A stretch of 64,000 nucleotides of DNA from Mycobacterium haemophilum DSM 44634 (GCF_000340435.2 NZ_CP011883.2:3270687-3334686); one strand, 5' to 3'. Shown: positions 34,363-43,719, counted from the first letter of the stretch. A program made the numbers and translations. The notes: a model not told the origin generated them from the sequence alone.

Positions 34363-36522
34363 ATGCTTTCGCCTGCAACAGATCTGGCCGTCCCCGCGCA
34401 TTCCGCCGGCGCATCAGGGCACCCGGTTCACGGCGGTCTGCTGGACCCAAAGATGCTGCTGACGTCGCTGCCGTCGGCCGTGCGCAAGCTCGACCCGCGC
34501 ACGCTATGGCGCAACCCGGTGATGTTCATCGTCGAGATCGGTGCCGTGTGGGCAACGGTGCTGGCGATCGGCGCACCGAGCTGGTTCGCCTGGCTCATCG
34601 TGTTCTGGCTGTGGCTGACGGTGGTGTTCGCCAACCTGGCCGAGGCCGTCGCTGAGGGGCGTGGCAAGGCACAAGCCGATACGCTGCGAAAGGCCAAGGC
34701 GCACACCGTGGCACGCCGCCTGCAGGGCTGGAAACCTGGTGCTGCCGGCTCTCCCGGTGTTGAAGAGGAGGAAGTCGCCGCGCCCCTGTTGCAACTGGGC
34801 GACATCGTCGTCGTGGAAGCCGGCCAAATCATTCCCGGCGACGGCGATGTCGTGGAAGGCATTGCTTCAGTGGATGAATCGGCCATTACTGGAGAATCGG
34901 CGCCGGTTATCCGCGAATCCGGCGGCGACCGCTCGGCGGTGACCGGCGGGACAACCGTCCTCTCGGATCGCATCGTGGTCAAAATCACCCAGAAGCCCGG
35001 GGAAAGCTTTTTGGATCGGATGATCGCCCTGGTTGAGGGGGCCAACCGGCAGAAGACGCCCAATGAGATTGCGCTGAACATTCTGCTCGCCGCGCTGACC
35101 ATCATCTTTGTGTTCGCTGTCGCGACGCTGCAGCCGCTCGCGATCTACTCCAAGGCGGGGCGCCCCGGTGTGCCGGATACCCAAGCCCTCGACGGCAACG
35201 GCGTCACCGGCATCGTCTTGGTGGCGTTGCTGGTGTGCCTGATCCCGACCACGATCGGTGCACTGCTGTCGGCCATCGGCATCGCCGGCATGGACCGATT
35301 GGTCCAGCGCAATGTGCTAGCCATGTCGGGGCGTGCGGTGGAGGCAGCCGGCGACGTTAACACGCTGCTGCTAGACAAAACCGGAACCATCACCCTGGGC
35401 AATCGGGAGGCGTCGCAATTCATTCCGGTCAACGGGGTCAGCGCCGAGGAACTTGCTGACGCCGCTCAGCTGTCCAGCATCGCCGACGAAACCCCCGAGG
35501 GCCGCTCCGTCGTCGTGTACGCCAAAGTGGCCTATGGGCTGCGCGCCCGCACACCCGGAGAACTCGCCCACGCCACCTGGGTCGCGTTTACCGCGACGAC
35601 ACGGATGTCGGGGGTCGACATCGATGGACGACAGTTGCGCAAGGGCGCGGCCAGCTCGGTCTCAGAGTGGATCCGCAGCCATGGCGGCACCGTGTCGCAC
35701 CAACTCGGACAAATTGTCGACGGCATCTCCGCCGCCGGAGGCACCCCACTGGTGGTGGGCGAGGTCACCACCGGTGCAGCACGGGTGCTCGGTGTCATTT
35801 ATCTCAAAGATGTGGTGAAAACCGGGATGCGCGACCGGTTCGACGCCATGCGTCGAATGGGCATTCGGACAGTGATGATCACTGGCGATAATCCGTTGAC
35901 CGCCAAGGCGATCGCCGAGGAGGCTGGTGTCGACGACTTCCTCGCCGAGGCCACGCCCGAGGACAAGATGGTGCTGATCAAGCGCGAACAGGAGGGCGGC
36001 CGGCTCGTCGCGATGACCGGCGACGGAACCAACGACGCCCCCGCGCTGGCCCAGGCGGATGTCGGAGTGGCGATGAACACCGGCACCAGCGCGGCCAAAG
36101 AGGCCGGCAACATGGTCGACCTAGACTCAGATCCGACGAAACTCATCGAGATTGTTGAGATCGGCAAGCAGCTGCTGATCACCCGCGGCGCACTGACCAC
36201 CTTCTCGATCGCCAACGACGTCGCCAAGTACTTCGCGATCATCCCGGCACTGTTCGTGGCGCTGTTCCCGGGTCTGGACCTGATCAACGTCATGCGGTTA
36301 CACAGTCCGCAGTCGGCGATTCTGTCGGCAGTGATCTTCAACGCGGTCGTCATCGTCGCACTGATTCCGCTGGCGCTGCGCGGTGTGCGCTATACGCCCT
36401 GCCATGCGTCGAAACTGTTGAGCCGCAATCTTTATATCTACGGAGTGGGCGGGCTCATCGCCCCGTTCATCGGGATCAAGGCCATCGACCTGATGGTCCA
36501 ACTACTTCCCGGGATGGCCTGA
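34363..36522 (+). CDS. kdpB: potassium-transporting P-type ATPase subunit KdpB
   Basis: 719 residues from the ATG at 34363, one base after the kdpA stop. P-type ATPase: the phosphorylated Asp lies in LLLDKTGTITLGNR near residue 335, the TGES motif of the actuator domain is ITGESAPV near residue 178, and the hinge MTGDGTNDAPALAQADVG is near residue 552. The NPFA-like helix region is replaced by the KdpB-specific pattern. It hydrolyses ATP to drive K+ uptake through KdpA. The longer open frame from 34303 overlaps kdpA and is not used. Confidence 0.97.
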   Translation: MLSPATDLAVPAHSAGASGHPVHGGLLDPKMLLTSLPSAVRKLDPRTLWRNPVMFIVEIGAVWATVLAIGAPSWFAWLIVFWLWLTVVFANLAEAVAEGRGKAQADTLRKAKAHTVARRLQGWKPGAAGSPGVEEEEVAAPLLQLGDIVVVEAGQIIPGDGDVVEGIASVDESAITGESAPVIRESGGDRSAVTGGTTVLSDRIVVKITQKPGESFLDRMIALVEGANRQKTPNEIALNILLAALTIIFVFAVATLQPLAIYSKAGRPGVPDTQALDGNGVTGIVLVALLVCLIPTTIGALLSAIGIAGMDRLVQRNVLAMSGRAVEAAGDVNTLLLDKTGTITLGNREASQFIPVNGVSAEELADAAQLSSIADETPEGRSVVVYAKVAYGLRARTPGELAHATWVAFTATTRMSGVDIDGRQLRKGAASSVSEWIRSHGGTVSHQLGQIVDGISAAGGTPLVVGEVTTGAARVLGVIYLKDVVKTGMRDRFDAMRRMGIRTVMITGDNPLTAKAIAEEAGVDDFLAEATPEDKMVLIKREQEGGRLVAMTGDGTNDAPALAQADVGVAMNTGTSAAKEAGNMVDLDSDPTKLIEIVEIGKQLLITRGALTTFSIANDVAKYFAIIPALFVALFPGLDLINVMRLHSPQSAILSAVIFNAVVIVALIPLALRGVRYTPCHASKLLSRNLYIYGVGGLIAPFIGIKAIDLMVQLLPGMA

Positions 36523-36523
36523 G

Positions 36524-37456
36524 ATGAACTTCACCAACCTTGTTCGCCAGCACTGGGCTGCGTTGCGCGGGCTGCTGGTTTTGACCGTGATCGTCGGCAT
36601 CGGCTACCCGCTGTTTATTTGGCTCGTCGCGCAGCTCCCCGGTCTGCACGACAAGGCGGAGGGCTCGATCATCACGGTCGACGGCAAACCGGTCGGCAGT
36701 AAGTTGATCGGCCAGTTGTTCACCACTGACGCCGGCGACCCGCTGCCGCAATATTTCCAGACGCGACCATCGGCGGCCGGCACTGGCTACGATCCGCTGG
36801 CCAGCGGCGGCAGTAACTTGGGTCCGGAAAGCATCGTCGACACGCCGGCGGACCCGGCCAAGGTGGCGACCGGCGCCAAACCGGCCGACGCCGGATTCAA
36901 GGCCAGCCTGCTGACGCTGGCATGTTCCCGCAGCGCGGCCGTCGCCAAGGCCGAGGGCCTCGGCACGGAGGCGGGGTTGCGGCCGTTCTGCACTTCAGAC
37001 GGCGTCGGCGCGGTGCTGTCGGTGATCGGTCCGCGCGATACCCGCGGAAATGTTGTCCGGCCGACAAGGGTCGTCAGCGTCAACGAGCCATGCGCGACAA
37101 CACAGCAACCATTCCTGGTCAGTTACTTAGGCGTGCATGTCGAATGCGCACAGTTCGGCGAGGACTACTCGATCGGCCAGATCGTGCCCATCCGCGGCAC
37201 CGCACCTGATAGCCCACAGGTGCCCAGCGACGCGGTCACCGCAAGTGGCAGCGGCTTGGATCCGAATATCTCACCGGCCTACGCCGCTATCCAGGTCGCC
37301 AGGGTCGCGGGCGCCCGGCACGTCAGCCCGGATCAGATCCGTTCCGTCGTGGCCGAGCACACCGACGGCCGCGACCTCGGGTTCCTGGGTGAACCCCGGG
37401 TTAACGTCTTGGCACTCAACCTGGCACTCGACCACAAGTACCCGGTCACCAGTTGA
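36524..37456 (+). CDS. kdpC: potassium-transporting ATPase subunit KdpC, enlarged periplasmic domain
   Basis: 310 residues against about 190 for typical KdpC. A single N-terminal membrane helix (GLLVLTVIVGIGYPLFIWLV) is followed by the conserved core QYFQTRPSAAGTGYDPLASG near residue 77 and, after a long extra segment, TASGSGLDPNISPAYA near residue 239 and GFLGEPRVNVLALNLAL at the end. The extra segment spans about residues 103-232 and replaces a linker of about 30 residues; it contains four cysteines (near 134, 156, 190 and 208) that could form disulfides outside the membrane. It begins 1 nt after kdpB. Confidence 0.93.
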   Translation: MNFTNLVRQHWAALRGLLVLTVIVGIGYPLFIWLVAQLPGLHDKAEGSIITVDGKPVGSKLIGQLFTTDAGDPLPQYFQTRPSAAGTGYDPLASGGSNLGPESIVDTPADPAKVATGAKPADAGFKASLLTLACSRSAAVAKAEGLGTEAGLRPFCTSDGVGAVLSVIGPRDTRGNVVRPTRVVSVNEPCATTQQPFLVSYLGVHVECAQFGEDYSIGQIVPIRGTAPDSPQVPSDAVTASGSGLDPNISPAYAAIQVARVAGARHVSPDQIRSVVAEHTDGRDLGFLGEPRVNVLALNLALDHKYPVTS

Positions 37457-37464
37457 GGACACTG

Positions 37465-40047
37465 GTGGATGATGGTCACGTGGGTGACATCAGTCGCAAA
37501 GACCACTCTCCCAAACGCGGGGAGCTACGCATCTACCTCGGCGCGGCCCCGGGTGTCGGTAAAACGTATGCGATGCTCGGCGAAGCGCACCGCCGTTTGG
37601 AACGCGGCACCGACCTGGTGGCCGCGATCGTCGAGACACACGGACGCCGGAAAACCGCTGAGCTACTTGACGGCATCGAGATCATCGGTCCCCGTTTTAT
37701 CGAATATCGCGGCAGCCGTTTCCCCGAACTCGACGTGCCGGCCGTGCTGGCACGTCATCCGCAGGTAGTCCTGGTCGACGAACTCGCCCATACCAATACA
37801 CCAGGCAGCAAGAACGAAAAACGGTGGCAGGACGTCGAGGAACTGCTCGACGCCGGCATCACGGTGATCTCCACCGTCAATATCCAGCACCTGGAAAGCC
37901 TCAACGACGTCGTCGCCCAGATCACCGGCATCGAGCAAAAAGAAACGATGCCGGATTCGATCGTGCGAGAGGCTTCGCAAGTCGAACTCATCGACATCAC
38001 GCCAGAGGCGCTACGCCGCAGGCTATCCCACGGCAACGTCTACGCTCCAGAAAGAATCGACGCGGCGCTATCCAACTATTTCCGCCGCGGAAATCTCACT
38101 GCACTAAGAGAATTGGCGTTGCTATGGCTGGCCGACCAGGTCGATACCGCGCTGGCACACTACCGCGCCGAAAACAAAATCACCGAAATGTGGGAGGCAC
38201 GTGAGCGCGTTGTCGTGGCGGTCACCGGCGGTCCGGAATCGGAGACGTTGGTACGGCGGGGATCGCGGATCGCATCGAAGTCCAGCGCCGAGCTCATGGT
38301 GGTGCACGTCATACACGGCGACGGACTAGCCGGCCTCGCAGAATCCCGGATAACTAAAATTCGCGAGCTGGCGAACAGCCTCGACGCTTCCCTGCACACC
38401 GTGGTCGGTGACGACGTGCCCACCGCCCTACTCGATTTCGCTCGCGAGATCAACGCCACGCAGCTCGTGATCGGCACCTCCCGCCGGTCTCGGTGGGCGC
38501 GCATCTTCGAGGAAGACATCGGCCCGACCATTGTGCAACGGTCCGGCAAGATCGACGTCCACATTGTCACCCACGAGGAGTCCAAACACGGCTTTCGAGC
38601 CGCGTCGCTTTCGCCCAGCGAGCGGCGCGTCACCTCCTGGCTCGCGGCCATCATCATCCCGGCAATCATCTGCGCCGTTACGGTCACCACGCTGGACCGG
38701 CATCTGAACAACGACGGCGAGAGCGCATTGTTTTTCGTCGGGGTGCTACTGGTGGGTCTGCTGGGAGGCGTTGCCCCGGCGGCTCTTTCGGCGGTGCTGT
38801 CCGGGCTGCTGCTGAATTACTATCTGATCAATCCGCGGCACAGCTTCACCATCGCCGAACCCAACAGCGCCATCACCGAGCTGGTGCTGCTGCTGATCGC
38901 GGTCGCGGTCGCGGTCCTCGTCAACGACGCGGCTAAACGCACCCGGGAAGCCCGACGCGCCTCGCAAGAGGCGGAATTGCTGACACTGTTCGCGGGCTCG
39001 GTGCTGCGCGGGGCGGATATCGAGACCCTGCTGGAACGCGTACGAGAAACCTATTCACAGCACGCGGTCAGCATGCTGCGCGAGCCCGCTGAGGACGACC
39101 GCGGCGGTGGAAAGCACAGGGGTTATGTTATCGCCAGCGTGGGCAAAGACCCTTGTGTGACGGTTGATTCCGCAGACACTGCGATCGAGGTCGGCGATGA
39201 CGAATTCTGGATGCTGCTGGCCGGCAAGAAACTCTCCGCGCGTGACCGCCGGGTGCTCAGCGCGGTGGCCAAGCAAGCCGCGGGTCTGATACGACAGCGC
39301 GAACTAGCCGAGGAAGCCAGCCAGACCGAGGCGATCGTGAAAGCCGATGAACTGAGGCGGTCGCTGCTCTCAGCGGTCAGTCACGACCTGCGCACGCCGC
39401 TGGCGGCCGCTAAGGTCGCAGTATCCAGCTTGCGCGCCGAAGACATCGCCTTCTCCGCCGAGGACACCGCCGAATTGCTGGCCACCATCGAAGAGTCCAT
39501 CGACCAGCTCACCGCACTCGTGGGAAACCTGCTTGATTCGTCGCGGCTGGCTGCCGGCGTGGTACACCCGGAACTACACCGGGTCTACCTGGAGGAAACG
39601 GTGCAACGCGCCCTGGTCAGTATCGGCAAGGGGGCCACCGGTTTCTACCGATCCGCCATCGACCGCGTCAAGGTCGACGTGGGTGGCACCGTGGTGATGG
39701 CCGACGCCGGACTACTCGAGCGGGTCTTTGCTAACCTGATCGACAACGCGTTGCGATACGCGCCCAATTGCGTGGTCCGGGTCAACGCGGGACAGCTGGG
39801 AAACCGTGTGCTGATCAATGTCATCGACGAGGGCCCAGGAATCCCGCGTGGGGCCGAGGATCAGCTCTTCGAGCCCTTCCAGCGGCTCGGTGATCACGAC
39901 AACACAACCGGTGTCGGTCTGGGAATGTCGGTGGCACGCGGTTTCGTCGAGGCCATGGGCGGCACCATTGCGGCCAGCGACACACCGGGAGGCGGACTGA
40001 CCGTGGTGGTGGATCTTGCTGCGCCGCAACGATACGGTGACCCATGA
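37465..40047 (+). CDS. kdpD: sensor histidine kinase KdpD
   Basis: 860 residues from the GTG at 37465, which gives the length I recall for H37Rv. The N-terminal KdpD domain has a Walker A motif (YLGAAPGVGKTYAM near residue 25) and Walker B (VLVDELAHTN). A USP-like domain follows near residues 250-370, four membrane helices near 395-490, a GAF-like segment near 510-620, and the kinase core with the phospho-acceptor His in SAVSHDLRTPLAAAK near residue 642. It controls KdpE and hence kdpFABC in response to K+ and envelope state. Its TGA overlaps the ATG of the MIRU ORF. Confidence 0.96.
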   Translation: MDDGHVGDISRKDHSPKRGELRIYLGAAPGVGKTYAMLGEAHRRLERGTDLVAAIVETHGRRKTAELLDGIEIIGPRFIEYRGSRFPELDVPAVLARHPQVVLVDELAHTNTPGSKNEKRWQDVEELLDAGITVISTVNIQHLESLNDVVAQITGIEQKETMPDSIVREASQVELIDITPEALRRRLSHGNVYAPERIDAALSNYFRRGNLTALRELALLWLADQVDTALAHYRAENKITEMWEARERVVVAVTGGPESETLVRRGSRIASKSSAELMVVHVIHGDGLAGLAESRITKIRELANSLDASLHTVVGDDVPTALLDFAREINATQLVIGTSRRSRWARIFEEDIGPTIVQRSGKIDVHIVTHEESKHGFRAASLSPSERRVTSWLAAIIIPAIICAVTVTTLDRHLNNDGESALFFVGVLLVGLLGGVAPAALSAVLSGLLLNYYLINPRHSFTIAEPNSAITELVLLLIAVAVAVLVNDAAKRTREARRASQEAELLTLFAGSVLRGADIETLLERVRETYSQHAVSMLREPAEDDRGGGKHRGYVIASVGKDPCVTVDSADTAIEVGDDEFWMLLAGKKLSARDRRVLSAVAKQAAGLIRQRELAEEASQTEAIVKADELRRSLLSAVSHDLRTPLAAAKVAVSSLRAEDIAFSAEDTAELLATIEESIDQLTALVGNLLDSSRLAAGVVHPELHRVYLEETVQRALVSIGKGATGFYRSAIDRVKVDVGGTVVMADAGLLERVFANLIDNALRYAPNCVVRVNAGQLGNRVLINVIDEGPGIPRGAEDQLFEPFQRLGDHDNTTGVGLGMSVARGFVEAMGGTIAASDTPGGGLTVVVDLAAPQRYGDP

Positions 40048-40151
40048 CCCGCGCCGGCGACGATGCAGAGCGAAGCGATGAGGAGAAGCGGCGCAGCAAC
40101 CTCCGCGGCGACGATGCAGAGCGAAGCGATGAGGAGAAGCGGCGCAGGTGA
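40044..40151 (+). repeat. two-copy MIRU element forming an ORF between kdpD and kdpE
   Basis: Two 40-nt units beginning GGCGACGATGCAGAGCGAAG (40056 and 40107) repeat with a 51-nt period, the classical mycobacterial MIRU sequence. They make an ORF of 35 codons (ATG 40044 to TGA 40151) encoding an acidic/basic peptide with two copies of GDDAERSDEEKRR. Its ATG overlaps the kdpD stop (ATGA) and its stop overlaps the kdpE start (GTGA). The period is exactly 17 codons, so gain or loss of a copy keeps the frame. It resembles the MIRU in senX3-regX3. Confidence 0.9.
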
Positions 40152-40828
40152 CCCGCGTGCTGGTGATCGACGACGAGCCGCAAATCCTGCGCGCGCTGCG
40201 AATCAACCTGTCCGTGCGCGGCTACGATGTCATTACCGCGTCGAGCGGTGCGGGGGCGCTGCGTGCTGCAGCTGAGCACCGGCCCGACGTAGTGGTCCTC
40301 GATCTCGGCCTACCTGACATATCAGGTATTGAGGTACTAGGCGGGCTGCGCGGCTGGCTGACGGCACCGGTAATCGTGTTATCGGCACGCACCGATTCAT
40401 CGGACAAGGTCGAGGCCCTGGACGCGGGCGCCGACGACTACGTCACGAAACCGTTCGGGATGGACGAATTCCTGGCTCGGCTGCGCGCCGCGGTCCGACG
40501 CAACACCGCAGCGGCCGAACTAGATCAGCCGGTTGTCGAAACCAAGGCATTCACCGTCGATCTGGCGGCCAAGAAGGTCACCAAGAACGGCGCCGAAGTG
40601 CACCTCACCCCGACCGAGTGGGGCATGCTTGAGATGCTGGTCCGCAACCGTGGCAAATTGGTCGGCCGCGAAGAGCTACTCAAAGAAGTGTGGGGACCGG
40701 CGTATGCCACCGAGACCCATTACCTGCGCGTGTATTTGGCGCAGTTGCGGCGCAAACTCGAAGATGACCCGTCGCACCCCAAACACCTATTGACCGAATC
40801 GGGCATGGGCTATCGCTTCGAAGCCTAA
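40148..40828 (+). CDS. kdpE: response regulator KdpE
   Basis: 226 residues, GTG start inside the MIRU end. OmpR family: acidic pocket VIDDEPQ, phospho-acceptor Asp in VVVLDLGLPD near residue 52, conserved Lys in DDYVTKPFG near residue 101, and winged-helix domain ending LLTESGMGYRF. It activates kdpFABC when phosphorylated by KdpD. The stretch GAGGAGAAG in the repeat is the only ribosome-binding candidate and lies about 11 bases from the GTG, so re-initiation after the MIRU ORF is likely. Confidence 0.96.
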   Translation: MTRVLVIDDEPQILRALRINLSVRGYDVITASSGAGALRAAAEHRPDVVVLDLGLPDISGIEVLGGLRGWLTAPVIVLSARTDSSDKVEALDAGADDYVTKPFGMDEFLARLRAAVRRNTAAAELDQPVVETKAFTVDLAAKKVTKNGAEVHLTPTEWGMLEMLVRNRGKLVGREELLKEVWGPAYATETHYLRVYLAQLRRKLEDDPSHPKHLLTESGMGYRFEA

Positions 40829-40985
40829 GCCACAACGCGCCACGGATCCCGGTCACACCACCCGGCGGACGAGAAATGCGAACTGACCGGGAACGTAATA
40901 GGCTATCAGGCAAAATGTGGCGCCACAGGTGAGCAGCGGTCGCGCCACCCACTCAGACAACTCCCGACTAACGTGAGGTGCTGCC

Positions 40986-41417
40986 ATGCGCGCCATGACA
41001 TCGAAACGCATCGTCGCCAATAGCGGGTTGCTGCGACGCAATGCCCGGCCACTGCTGCTCGCGGTGGGATCGGCCGCGATGTATGGCTGTTGGGCTGCCC
41101 TCATCCACTTTCACCTCGGCACAGACGTCGCCTTACGCGCCGGCGCGGCCCAGGCAGCGCTCAGTTTCTCGGCGACTTTTGTACTGGCATTGGCGCTCGA
41201 ACGCCTGTTCCGCATCCCGTCAAATCCCGTGTATGGCTTCTGGCTAGGCGCTATCGGGAATTCCGTCCTGATTGCGTCCTGGCTCATTGTGGGTCACCTG
41301 GTGGCGGGCACCTCGAATATCGCGGTGACCGTAGCGCCCAGCATGATCGTTGGTCTCACAGCCAACTTGGTGTACAGCCGTGCGCTGCTCGCACAAGCCA
41401 GGAAGGGACGCTTATAG
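40986..41417 (+). CDS. small four-helix membrane protein upstream of the SIP gene
   Basis: 143 residues, ATG at 40986 with GAGGTG upstream. Four hydrophobic segments (about residues 22-42, 52-72, 84-104 and 112-132) fill most of the protein, with basic ends. No motif or family recognised. It starts the roughly 10-kb segment that separates kdpE from ppx2 here but not, as I recall, in H37Rv. The siderophore-interacting protein gene begins 33 nt downstream on the same strand, so they probably share a transcript. Confidence 0.7.
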   Translation: MRAMTSKRIVANSGLLRRNARPLLLAVGSAAMYGCWAALIHFHLGTDVALRAGAAQAALSFSATFVLALALERLFRIPSNPVYGFWLGAIGNSVLIASWLIVGHLVAGTSNIAVTVAPSMIVGLTANLVYSRALLAQARKGRL

Positions 41418-41450
41418 CATCAATGGGTTCGGGCGAAAGCAGGAGGATAA

Positions 41451-42299
41451 ATGGCAGGTCGACCACTACAAGCTTTCCGGGTAGTCGGTACCCAACAAGT
41501 CACACCACACATGGTCCGGGTGGTGCTCGGCAGCAGTAACTTTGACGCCTTCGTGCCCAACAAATTCACCGACTCCTACGTCAAGCTGGTATTTGTCGCC
41601 GCGGACATCGACGTGGCCGGGTTGCCCCAGCCGCTGACCCTGGACAGCTTCGCTGGCCTGCCACCCGAGCAGCAACCTTCGGTCCGGACCATAACCGTCC
41701 GTCAGGTCGACATGGCAGCCCGCGAGATCGCCCTGGACATCGTGATGCACGGCGAGCACGGGTTGGTGGGTCCGTGGGCGGCGTCGGCCCAGCCCGGCCA
41801 GCCGATCTACCTGATGGGGCCCGGCGGCGCCTATGCCCCCGACCCTGCCGCCGATTGGCATCTGCTGGCCGGCGACGAATCCGCGCTCCCGGCCATTGCC
41901 GCCGCGCTGGAGGCATTGCCCGCTACTGCAATCGGCAAAGCTTTCATCGAAGTCGCCGGACCCGACGACGAAATACCGTTGACTGCACCGGAATCCGTCG
42001 AGGTGAACTGGGTCTACCGCGGCGGCCGCGCCGATTTGGTTCCCGAAGATCGCGCCGGGGATCACGCGCCGTTGATCGAGGCCGTCACCACTACTCCCTG
42101 GCTACCCGGACAGGTGCAAGTCTTCATCCACGGTGAAGCCCAAACCGTGATGCACAACCTGCGCCCGTATATCCGCAAGGAGCGTGGCGTGGATGGCAAA
42201 TGGTCGTCGTCGATCTCCGGTTATTGGCGACGCGGACGTACCGACGAGACGTTTCGGCAGTGGAAGAAGGAACTCGCCGCAGCGGAGGCGCAGACTTAA
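41451..42299 (+). CDS. viuB: siderophore-interacting FAD flavoprotein, ViuB-like
   Basis: 282 residues, ATG with AGGAGG nearby. SIP family (ViuB/YqjH) of ferric-siderophore reductases: the FAD-binding N-terminal domain (VTPHMVRVVLGSSNF, VRTITVRQVDM, DIVMHGEHGLVGPWAASA) and the NAD(P)H-binding C-terminal part (LLAGDESALPAIAAALEAL, VFIHGEAQTVMHNLRPY) with the terminal SGYWRRGRTDE. It should reduce ferric iron bound to an imported siderophore. It closely resembles M. tuberculosis Rv2895c as I recall that protein, so it may be a relocated ortholog or a paralog. Its stop codon overlaps the stop of the convergent P450 gene. Confidence 0.9.
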   Translation: MAGRPLQAFRVVGTQQVTPHMVRVVLGSSNFDAFVPNKFTDSYVKLVFVAADIDVAGLPQPLTLDSFAGLPPEQQPSVRTITVRQVDMAAREIALDIVMHGEHGLVGPWAASAQPGQPIYLMGPGGAYAPDPAADWHLLAGDESALPAIAAALEALPATAIGKAFIEVAGPDDEIPLTAPESVEVNWVYRGGRADLVPEDRAGDHAPLIEAVTTTPWLPGQVQVFIHGEAQTVMHNLRPYIRKERGVDGKWSSSISGYWRRGRTDETFRQWKKELAAAEAQT

Positions 42300-43606
42300 C
42301 GGCGGTGCAGCACGGCGCGCCCGCCGTGACCCGGTCCGTTGGTGACGCCCCGAAAATGGATTGGCTCGGCGGGGGCATCGGACGGAGCGAGTTCGAACTC
42401 GCGCAGCAGCAGTCTCAGAACGACTGCTATCTCCATGTTTGCGAAGGCGGCGCCGATGCAACGGTGCACCCCTCCGCCGTAAGGTACCCACGCGTATCTG
42501 TCTGGTGGTCCATCCGCGAAGCGGGTGGGATCAAACCGTTCTGGCTCCTCGTAGCTAGCTGACGCATGGTGGGCAGTCCACATATCGGCAACAACGAAAT
42601 CCCCCTTCGGAACTACCCAGGGACCCAGGCGCAGCTGCGTATGCGCTTGCCGATGAACGAGATCTACTACGGGCCGGCAACGTTGCACCTCCCAGATCGT
42701 CGCCTGCATCACCGCGGTTCCGCCGTTATCGACCTCATCGACAAGTCGCGCCAAGGCGCCAGGGTTCCGACGCAACCGCTCGACAGCCCACCCCAAGGTG
42801 GTGGCAGTCGTTTCGTGTCCAGCCACTAGCAGCGTCAGCAGTTCATCGCTGATGTGACCGTCAGGGATGGGTGAGCCGTCGTCATAACGAGCCTGCAGCA
42901 TCAACGCCAGCATGTCAGTTCGTTCTTCAAAGCTCGGATCTGCACGAGCTTCGGCGATCAGCTGCGCGACCAGGTCGTCATAACGCTTTCGCGCCGCCTG
43001 CAGTTTGGCCCACGGGCTCCACGAGCCGAAATCGCGCCGAAGCCACTTTGGAGCCATCATCATGCGGCCGCCGAGAAGAATCGTCCGCGGCGCTAATTCA
43101 TAGAGCTCGTCAAAAACTGCACCGTGCGCGCCAAAGACCGCACGCAAGATGATGTTGCCGGTGATCTTCGTCCACGATGGCATGGTTTCGAATTCGATTC
43201 CATCGGGCCATGTTCGAGCTTCGCTCATGAACTCCTCTTCGACGATCGCCGTATACGTCTCCATGCGTTTACCGTTAAACGGTGGCACCAGCAGTTTGCG
43301 ACGCTCACGATGCTCGGCACCGTCTAAACTGAATGTCGAACCCGGTCCCAGCAAAAGGCCCATGTTCGGTGTTTGCCGACTGGCCAGATCGCTGGGAGAA
43401 GTGAAGAGTTCCCTCAACAGCGATGGCTCGCTGACGACAAGCGAATGCCCGTACACCGGTAGATTGAGGCGGTACACGGATCCATAACGTTTGGTCAACC
43501 ACATCCGGGCGCGTTGCTTCGCAAAAATGAATATCAACGCCTGAATCAGCTGCGGCACTTTCGGACCCGGAGGCAACCGAATCTGATCAGTAGTAGCTTC
43601 CGCCAT
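42296..43606 (-). CDS. cytochrome P450, CYP135/CYP138-like (copy 1)
   Basis: 436 residues from the ATG at 43606 (MAEATTDQIRLPPGPK), with GGGGAGGA seven bases upstream; the longer open frame upstream is spurious. I-helix AGHETTATT near residue 248, ExxR EVQR near residue 305, and heme-binding YGGGVHRCIGAAF with the Cys near residue 382. It resembles the mycobacterial CYP135/CYP138 group. It is a soluble monooxygenase needing ferredoxin or other redox partners, none of which is encoded nearby. A tandem copy lies 113 nt upstream. It is the last gene of the putative biosynthetic operon. Confidence 0.92.
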   Translation of the reverse strand: MAEATTDQIRLPPGPKVPQLIQALIFIFAKQRARMWLTKRYGSVYRLNLPVYGHSLVVSEPSLLRELFTSPSDLASRQTPNMGLLLGPGSTFSLDGAEHRERRKLLVPPFNGKRMETYTAIVEEEFMSEARTWPDGIEFETMPSWTKITGNIILRAVFGAHGAVFDELYELAPRTILLGGRMMMAPKWLRRDFGSWSPWAKLQAARKRYDDLVAQLIAEARADPSFEERTDMLALMLQARYDDGSPIPDGHISDELLTLLVAGHETTATTLGWAVERLRRNPGALARLVDEVDNGGTAVMQATIWEVQRCRPVVDLVHRQAHTQLRLGPWVVPKGDFVVADMWTAHHASASYEEPERFDPTRFADGPPDRYAWVPYGGGVHRCIGAAFANMEIAVVLRLLLREFELAPSDAPAEPIHFRGVTNGPGHGGRAVLHRR

Positions 43607-43640
43607 CGTGAAGTCCTCCCCTGATAGGTGTCTCGGTAGG

Positions 43641-43691
43641 TATTGGCGACGTGGACGCACCGACGAAGCGGTCCGGCGGTGGAAGCAGTGA
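43641..43691 (+). pseudogene. 3'-terminal fragment of a second viuB-like gene
   Basis: The plus strand reads YWRRGRTDEAVRRWKQ and a TGA stop at 43689-43691. This matches the C-terminus YWRRGRTDETFRQWKKE of the intact SIP protein ending at 42299. It lies at the 3' side of P450 copy 2, exactly where the intact gene lies relative to copy 1. It marks the duplicated unit as viuB-3' plus P450. Confidence 0.75.
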
Positions 43692-43719
43692 CGCTGGTGC
43701 TGCAGCAGATCGGAGGGAC

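Noticed and set aside
40044..40151. CRISPR-like direct repeats
   Set aside because: Only two copies with an 11-nt spacer and MIRU sequence; no cas genes anywhere in the window.
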